Of a stretch of 64,000 nucleotides of DNA, positions 56,911 to 64,000 are shown piece after piece. The position numbers and the translations under genes were made by a program. The notes beneath the pieces were generated by a model. It was given only the letters and a program-made list of their open reading frames with translations, had not been told where the DNA came from and searched no databases. Origin of the DNA: Mermis nigrescens (lineage: Eukaryota > Nematoda > Enoplea > Mermithida > Mermithidae). How positions within the stretch are numbered: position 1 is the stretch's first letter; every line of letters begins with the position of its first letter. The DNA lies in the NCBI GenBank assembly GCA_036768485.1, contig JAVLUZ010000640.1, forward strand, positions 1 through 64,000. The letters are read 5' to 3'.

Positions 56911-59369
56911 CTAAACAAAAGTAAAAAAAGAAAATGTAGCCCAAGTTTATTTATAATTTAATGAAAAGTAAGCATTGATTGATGAGCCGAAGTCTAGAAT
57001 GGTAATTATTATGTGAGGTACATAATCTGGAAAGCAGCCAAACCACTCTCTCCGTTTTTAGGGGATGTACTATTCATCTCAATTATTTCTGGCCCGTATT
57101 CTACTGAAGCGACCTATGTTAGTCCGACCTTGAACTTAATTTCAACTTTACTTTCAAGTCGGACAAGCGGTCCTACAAAGAAAAAAGTTCATGCTCAAAC
57201 ATAAGTTTACTTAAGTTCAGCTTTAAAAATGACCGGTTCTAAAAAGAGTAAGATCGAAATCAACTATTGAAGTTCCAACTTAATTTGTGGCCAAATTTGT
57301 GACTGGGTCGAGTTTTGTGGCAAAATTTATGACTTACAGTCAAGTGTTGCATATTTCTCGCCATAGCTGATAGGGTTGTATCAAGGGGAGCTCAAAATTG
57401 AAAAATTGAATTAATCGATTTTTAGCTCTTTTAACTTTTAATTTTTAGCTCTTTTAACTGATGGATAAGATTAGATGACAATTGAATGAATTTTTATTCA
57501 CGTTCTGACTATTTTGCGAGATCGAACTTAAGTTGTACTTAAATTTTACAAGGTTAAAACATAAGTATTGCTCTTACTTATAATTCAAACATAGATTTGA
57601 ACTAAAGAAACTCGATTAAGTTAAAACGTCATTTAAAACTTACCTTTGTAGAATCATTGGACCCTGACTAAGGCAATCTAATTTTTATATAAATTTAGAA
57701 AAAACAACATGAAAATTGCGTTTTTTTCAGTTATTTTGAGTTGTCGATTTCACTATTATTGATTTTATTCCCAACAGTTATTCACTATTGATTCACCACT
57801 ATTATTCTTATTGAGGCTCGTGAAATTTAAAGTACCTTTTGTAACATCTATAGATCAAATTCTGAAATTCTAGTTCTACGTCCATTAAGTTTAATGCGAT
57901 TCCAATCAAATTTAAGCTAAGCTCAATATCATCGCGTTTTTTCGCCTTTGATTGAAAAGCTCGTTTAGCCAAGCTTTATTTGAATGTTAAATAGCTTAAT
58001 GTTTAGATCAACTCGTCAGCTCACTAGAATAAAAAAACTTTTGTACCAAATTCAAAATGACTGATCAAGCATCTAAAACACGCTGTCAAGTGTTTTAATA
58101 TAGTCATGAATTTTCGTTATTACTTTGCATATCATTAATACAGAATTAAATTAGCGGTAAAAATAAAAATACAAACCGTTCAATAATGATTGGATGCAAT
58201 ATAACGCTTTGCTACGATGACTGCGGCTTAGATTAAGAGCCGTTTGATCAAAAATCAACCCGCAAATTCGCACACGTAGATTATTTCTTTGCAACCAATT
58301 CAATGCACAATCAAATAACCAAACACCTGGCCAACCATAGCAATAAAAGAACAACGGATTGGCTTGAAAACCCATCGAGTTTGAAGGCGAATGGTCATCA
58401 TCGAATAAATCCCCCATCAGCTGACCGATCATCGCATACGCCTGATGCGGACGCCACAGTAAGGCTTGTTGGGGACATTCGAAACAAACCGTGATGCAGC
58501 TGAAATTACGTTTTGATGATCTTAAAAGAACCTCTAACTTCTATAAGAAAATTCCCCACAGGTACAATCCTCATTTTTATCAATTGACCCAATTGCAACG
58601 ACCTAACCTAATACTGATCAACTTTATGTAGGAATCGCCTTAAAAAAAGCTAGCAAATCTGAGGTTTTATCGTACTTACTTAATTGCATGAATAGATCAC
58701 ATGACATGATCTCGTGCAGTAAGTCTGCACAAATGACAAGAGAGCGTGAGTTAGTCGATATTTTATAAAACTATAGTGCGCCTTATGATAGTCCGTTTCG
58801 GATTTCGGGTCAAAACTAAGCTATAGATTACGATATATGTACATCAGCTAGTCCACTGTTGCTTTACTATCAGTAAAAAAAGGTGTCCAGAATTATGTGG
58901 AGCAGATCATAAAATGTCTGCATAACTCATATTTTACGTGAAGACGGCGATACTTTGATAGTCGGAATAGGATCATTCATCCGGTAGGCTTAGATGCAAA
59001 GCCTGGCCGGTCTGGGTGTCAGCTGGTCTGAGGAGAAGTCAGCCAAAGAGCAGCATTGATTATTCATTTATAACCTTCATTTTGCCATAGTTTTACAGAA
59101 AATTTCTCTAAATTTCTCGACAAACTTTCAAATTTCTTAAGCCCCCACTAATAATATCGATTGTCAATGTAGGTAACAAAAATGAGATGTCGCGTAACGG
59201 CGAGAAAAATCCAACAATAAAAAATGTATAGGTAACATTCAAAATATTACTGTCCGGTCTTAATTTAGGGCCAAAAATTGATTCGATTTCGTCAGCATCT
59301 TTTGACCAAATACCAACTTCATAAATATCAGTGACCGTAAAGCGGCATGGGTTGTAGGCAGGCATGTAG
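56814..59369 (-). CDS. Putative C-terminal exons of an unidentified membrane or GPI protein
   Basis: Four candidate exons agree in phase: 59251-59369, 58440-58499, 57644-57677 and 56814-56910. They would encode about 100 residues: a globular part (FTVTDIYEVGIWSKDADEI), a segment with NKPYCGVRI, and a final hydrophobic helix (LCLLVLAFGLVLLTV) before TGA at 56814-56816, typical of a tail-anchored or GPI-processed end. Supporting signals are acceptor TCATTCAG, acceptor AATTTCAG, a consensus donor AAAG|GTAAGT at 57644, acceptor TTTAG at 56911-56915, and a poly(A) signal at 56484-56489. The donor at 59251 (ACA|GTAATA) is weak, exon 58440-58499 is open in other frames, and I do not recognise the family. 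N-terminal exons would lie beyond 59.4 kb. Confidence 0.35.
58785..58916. mobile_element. Diverged family K MITE
   Basis: GATAGTCCGTTTCGGATTTC at the left and a decayed GTGGAGCAGATCATAAA at the right. Confidence 0.4.
58988..59145 (+). mobile_element. Diverged family B copy
   Basis: GATGCAAAGCCTGGCCGGTC and ACCTTCATTTTGCCATAG; the 3' end has decayed. Confidence 0.45.
59251..59369 (-). CDS. Putative exon, unidentified gene (first seen)
   Basis: Pyrimidine-rich tract and TTCAG acceptor, 39 open codons, weak donor GTAATA. Codon usage looks protein-like (AYNPCRFTVTDIYEVGIW). No family recognised. Confidence 0.35.
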
Positions 59370-59752
59370 CTGAATGAGTTACCACCAGAAGAAAATAGTA
59401 AGCTTATTAGAAAGCCGATATTTGTTGTGCGCTAAACCAACCTAAGTTTGAGTGGTGAAAAGAAAGCCGAAATTTTCTGGCGGTCCATGCTAAATTATTT
59501 CAGTATTGATGCTTCGCACCAGGAATTGGTAGGCAAATAAAAGTTTTTTAGAGTCGAGCTTTGAACGCAATGTCGAGAAACTAATAGTAGGTACAGTAAA
59601 TAGCTACGTTTTTACGAGCAGAAGACAGATTTTCTGTATTCAATTGAAACGTAAACGACATTGTTTTAGTTTCATAGAAATTTTTCATGAACTCGCCCAA
59701 AAATAAAATCCAGGATACCAACCCTAATTTAGAAGGCAGCCAGCTACGTGCA

Positions 59753-62684
59753 TCATAGGTAGCGCGATAGCGCTACCTATAATATACTTGGCCATCCTTT
59801 TTTCTTATATATTTTTCACAGCGAGTGCGAAATTTGTGTCCCCCCCCCTCACAGCTATAACGGCACACATCTGGGAGGTGCGGTTTTTTTAATCGATGGA
59901 TAATTAAAAAATTCGATGCCGGTGTTTTTTTGTTTACACTCAATACCGGGTTAGCAATGAGTGTGTAAAGTGTAAACCGAAAAATCAAATAATTTGCGAA
60001 GAGCCAATTTTTTTTTAAATGTTGCCCTCGAGCTGTAGATATATGAATCTGACCTTAAAATTTCTTTACACTCAATGGTTGTTGCACAAAAATGTAAAGT
60101 ATACGGGTTTTTTACTCCTTGCTTGTTTTCAGCTTATCTAACTCAATTTTGGTTTCTGTGCAGTCCAATTGGTTTTATAATGTAGAGAATTACAAAATCT
60201 CGTGGAACCTTTTTTCTTTTCTCTTTTAACGCAATATTTCTTGATCTGTGATCGTTTTAGTGTAAAGGGTTCGAGACTAAAAACGATATTTCTTCAACTA
60301 CTCCGCTAAGTAGGCGGAACATGTTAATTATGCTTAAAAGGTGCCCTGACCTTAGCGTTATAGATCCCAGTTTAGTTTGTTTCTATACACCTAATATTGC
60401 GGTATTAGCATAGGTGTAAAGTTTACACTGAGATGCATTTTTGCGACCAGAGCGTCGTGGATGATGAATTTTTTTAAATGTTCTCCGTAAGGTCAGAACA
60501 ACGAATCTGACCTTTAAACTTTTATACAGCCAGTGTTTGTTGAGGTATGAAGAGGTGAACTTTGAATTATATCTACATCTATTTTCGAATGCCGATAGAT
60601 AACTCCGTATTGCATATTTTTGATCAGATTTTTCTTATTTCAGAGGTTTTGGACTCGTCTTTAATAAATAATTATTTTTTATCATCATAAATGCACTATT
60701 CCTAAACTTCTGTAGAATGATGAATATTTTCTAAATTAGTATAATCAAGCTGAAATCTGCCGAACGGTCGAGTTGGCGCAGTGGTTCTCCGTTCTCGGAT
60801 GCTGTCTCAAGAAAAGGATGATAGTTCGAATCTTCTGAATGCTGAGTTTTTTATTTTTTTAATTCTTTCGGTAAAACCATGCACTTTATTTGACTTATTC
60901 ATCTATTTAGGTCCTGCAGATAACCCTTTTTTAATTTTTGAATTTCGCCTCAGTTCTCGAATGGGAGTGTAAAGAGTGCGAAAATATGGGGGTGAAAAGA
61001 CACATTTCGGCCGAGTTTTCGACTTGTTCATGTCTGCCAACAACTCCGGTTATGAGTTTTAGGAAATTTTTTCTAGCAGAAATGTACTACGGATCAAGGG
61101 CTATCTTGTGCTTACCTGCGAACTCTTCTACAATCAATCCGCAGTTAGTATCAGGTGTTTAAACTTTACGCTCTAGTGGATGAGTAAAAAAACAGATTTT
61201 GTCCAAGATTTCTCTGCCAACTTTTTCGGTTATGGATTTGGATGAATTGAATAAAATGGAAATAAAAACTCCAAAGAGCTACACGTCGAAGCAAGCCGCG
61301 TTCAAAAAAAACGTTATATTGACTTGTTTATGGGGTGTGAAGTTCGAAAACTGAGGTGTAAAATGGGCGAAAAATCAGGTTTTGTTCGTATTTTGATTGG
61401 TAAATCATATCAAATATTTTGCGGAACATAAGTTTGGCATATACAAATGTACTACAATCAAAGGGCAACAAACTGGCCCGAACCGAATTGATTTACATTC
61501 AAAGGGGCGTTAGGTTCAGATTTTTAAAGTTTACAATGTGATGGACAGTGGAAATTACGTGTTTGTCCTTTTTTTGTTCGCCACTTTCTCTGTTCAGAAG
61601 TCGGGCTAGGTCGAATAGGATAAAAATAAAACACTTTCTACGGGGTACGCGTCACAGCGGATTGCGTTTGTTTACATCAGTATTTAGCTTTTTCGGGAGG
61701 TGTAAAGTCAAAAAGTGGGAGAGTTAAACGTGTTTCTGTCTTGTTTTTTCTGTCAAGTTCTGGGTTATGAGTCTGGACATGATCTCAAGTCTAAAAATGA
61801 ACCAGAAATCAAATGTGATACGCCACTTTGTTTACACACAACAGTGGTTTAAAGTTGTTAACATATGATATTTATTTGTCCTCGGGCCATTGTGGAGACT
61901 TAATTTTTTCATAAATGTTGATCGTAATATCCGAGTAATATCAGAATTACGTATCCGACTGAAAATTTCTTTACACTCTGTGGTTGTGTAAAGTTTACAC
62001 CGCATATTAACTTTAGTTCTAGAGCCCTGGAGAAGCTTGACTTTTTCTAAAGTCTAAAAATGTACCAGGAATCAAATGCGAGACACTAGTTGAGCGCGTT
62101 TGCTTATACTCAACAGTGGTGTGAAGTAGTTTGCAACTGATGTTTATTTGTTCTCGGGTTATTGTGGAGATTCAATTTTTTCATAAATCTTTATCGTAAT
62201 ATCTGAGTAATATTCGAATTACGAATCCGAGTAAAGTCTTCTTTAAACTCCGTGGTTGTGTAAGGTTTACACTGCATATTAACTTTAGTTCTAGAGCCTT
62301 GCGGAAGCTTAATTGTTTTGCAAAATGTTCTACGTTAAATCAGAATTGGGAATCTGACTGTTAATTTTCTCTACACCTAGTAGTTGTGTAAAGTTTGCAC
62401 TATTCATTTGTTGTTAATATGTAGTTTATACTACAAATTTATTTCACTTCAAAATCTAAGCGTTAGTGTTCCTCACACTTGATATTTGCGTAAAGTTTTT
62501 GAGTTTTTGCTGAAAAAGCTTGATCTGTTTAAATAATGTAAGGTTGTCTTGTTTAAAAAGGATAATGCTGATGTTAAGAACAATATTGTTTTCCACGTTC
62601 TTGGACTGCTGTCATTATTGTGGCATGTTACTGTGTGTGTTTACTGACTGATGTACTGAAATCATGCTAACTAAAAGTAGGGTA
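59753..62684 (+). mobile_element. Family F large repeat, copy 2
   Basis: About 2.9 kb of noncoding sequence dense in TTTACACTC / GTGTAAAG, starting GGTAGCGCGATAGCGCTACC and running straight into an E module. It matches 14.6-16.5 kb over its second half and 55.2-56.1 kb (inverted) over its first. An internal direct duplication of about 300 bp (TATTTGTCCTCGGGCCATTG near 61870 and again near 62143) is visible. Confidence 0.7.
60768..60842 (+). other. tRNA-like pseudogene or SINE head
   Basis: Box A TTGGCGCAGTGG and box B AGTTCGAATCT about 48 bases apart, but the T-stem and acceptor arms do not pair. Embedded in family F copy 2. Confidence 0.45.
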
Positions 62685-63060
62685 CTAGCAAAGAAAAATG
62701 CTCCGATGGAACAAAAAGATGAATATACTTGGAATTGTGGATTATTAAGGATGTAAAAGGAGGGGACTAGGAAAAATCTACCTAAAGTCGCAAAATCTGC
62801 TAAAAATCACACTTTCTCTAAGCAACGCAAAAAATCGATATATATTCTGCGGCCTCTAAAAAGTTTCTTTTTTAAATAATGTCCAAAGTTTCAGATAAGA
62901 GTGTATAAACGAAATCTATAATGGTTACTTATTTTAATTGCTGGCAAGTAGCAACGCTGACTAGCTTTGTATGTACATATGTATCCTGATTGATAGAAAA
63001 CTATGTGGTATTGTATTTAAAGTTGTTCTATTTTGTTATGACCATTATTACGGAAAGCGA
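62685..63060 (+). mobile_element. Family E MITE, 3'-truncated
   Basis: Left end CTAGCAAAGAAAAATGCTCC and middle as in copy 1; the right inverted end is missing and replaced by the hairpin/array sequence. Confidence 0.65.
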
Positions 63061-63137
63061 GGCGGCTCATTTGAAATATTTCAGTGATGTCAAATATTAT
63101 GCATGATATCACTGAAATATTTCAAATGACCGCTCGC
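63057..63137. other. Long hairpin: two inverted TTTGAAATATTTCAGTGAT arms
   Basis: CATTTGAAATATTTCAGTGA at about 63069-63088 is matched in reverse at about 63108-63127, with GCGAG(G)CGG-type extensions on both sides. Confidence 0.75.
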
Positions 63138-63364
63138 TAACACCATAAAAATTCAAAACACTATCACAGACAAAAATCAAAAATATGACCCTTGTGGTAT
63201 GAAAAAAACGTGTTTTTTAGTCACTTATCAGTGCTCAATAACACTCAAATATTTCAAATTCAGGTCAAGACTTATCAATCATCACAATCAAATTTATGAA
63301 CCCATTGGTTTGAATTTTTTGAAAAGATTACTCCATTTTGATATTCTTAATAGGGATCATTGAA

Positions 63365-64000
63365 AGAATTTTTCAGAAAGACATTAAGATCACTGTAATT
63401 TTTCAAAAAAAGTTGAGATCACTGTAACTTTTCAAAAACACTTTGAGATCACTGTAATATTTCAAAAACGAGATCACTCACTTTTTTCAAAAACACGTTG
63501 AGATCACTGTAATTTTTCAAAAAAAAGTTGAGATCACTGTAATATTTCAAAAACGAGATCACTCACTTTCTTCAAAAACACGTTGAGATCACTGTAGTTT
63601 TTCAAAAAAAAGTTGAGATCACTGTAATTTTTCAAAAACACGTTGAGATCACTGTAATTTTTCAAAAAAGTTGAGATCACTGTAATTTTTCAAAAGCACG
63701 TTGAGATCACTGTAATTTTTCAAAAACACGTTGAGATCACTGTAAATTTTCAAAAAAAAGTTGAGATCACTGTAATTTTTCAAAAACACGTTGAGATCAC
63801 TGTAATTTTTCAAAAAAAGTTGAGATCACTGTAATTTTTCAAAAACACGTTGAGATCACTGTAATTTTTCAAAAACAAAGTTAAGATCACTGTAATTTTT
63901 CAAAAACACTTTGAGATCACTGTAATTTTTCAAAAACACGTTAAGATCACTTTAATTTTTCAAAAAAAGATATCACTTACTTTTTTCAAAACACAATTTG
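63365..64000 (+). repeat. Tandem array, ~30-bp unit, runs off the window
   Basis: About 20 units of GAGATCACTGTAATTTTTCA plus AAAACACGTT or AAAAAAGTT. A variant (GAGATCACTCACTTTTTTCA) recurs in the 63465-63580 part, forming a local higher-order unit. Truncated by the window end. Confidence 0.85.

Noticed and set aside
63365..64000. CRISPR-like appearance of the 30-bp array
   Set aside because: Units are contiguous and variable with no unique spacers, in a eukaryotic setting; it is an ordinary tandem repeat.

Overview
The window is repeat-dominated, AT-rich eukaryotic DNA, almost certainly from an insect. The best evidence is a three-exon minus-strand gene at 44.6-49.2 kb whose last exon encodes the eight-cysteine knot of insect agatoxin-like peptides. 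I also see intron-containing genes, mariner and hAT-like relics, many MITEs and no prokaryotic features. Only about 2 kb of the 64 kb looks protein-coding. I could not place the species.

Layout. 1-10.2 kb: nested short elements (families A-C), a hairpin-type MITE (E), and a 4.2 kb near-perfect palindromic transposon (3538-7726) carrying two inverted, differently damaged copies of a C2H2 zinc-finger gene. 10.4-21.5 kb: a five-exon minus-strand gene for a secreted DOMON-domain protein, with introns full of repeats, including a degraded mariner. 22.5-29.2 kb: nested MITEs and an element with 250-bp inverted ends around tandem repeats (25013-27259). 30.06-42.80 kb: a huge G-rich minisatellite with higher-order duplications, split by a 1,049-bp solo LTR. 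42.8-44 kb: small tandem duplications. 44.6-49.2 kb: the agatoxin-like peptide gene. 50-56 kb: hAT-like and MITE remnants and an inverted fragment of repeat family F. 56.8-59.4 kb: four phase-compatible putative exons of an unidentified minus-strand gene. 59.75-63.1 kb: a second large copy of family F. 63.06-64 kb: a hairpin and a ~30-bp tandem array running off the end.

The unifying result is a set of short elements (A about 250 bp, B about 275 bp, D about 175 bp, C about 415 bp) that nest in one another and are flanked by 9-bp target duplications nearly all ending in ACC. This suggests one Mutator-like machinery mobilising several non-autonomous families with a shared target preference. Exon models were built by hand from splice-site consensus, phase agreement and open frames. 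No database search was possible.
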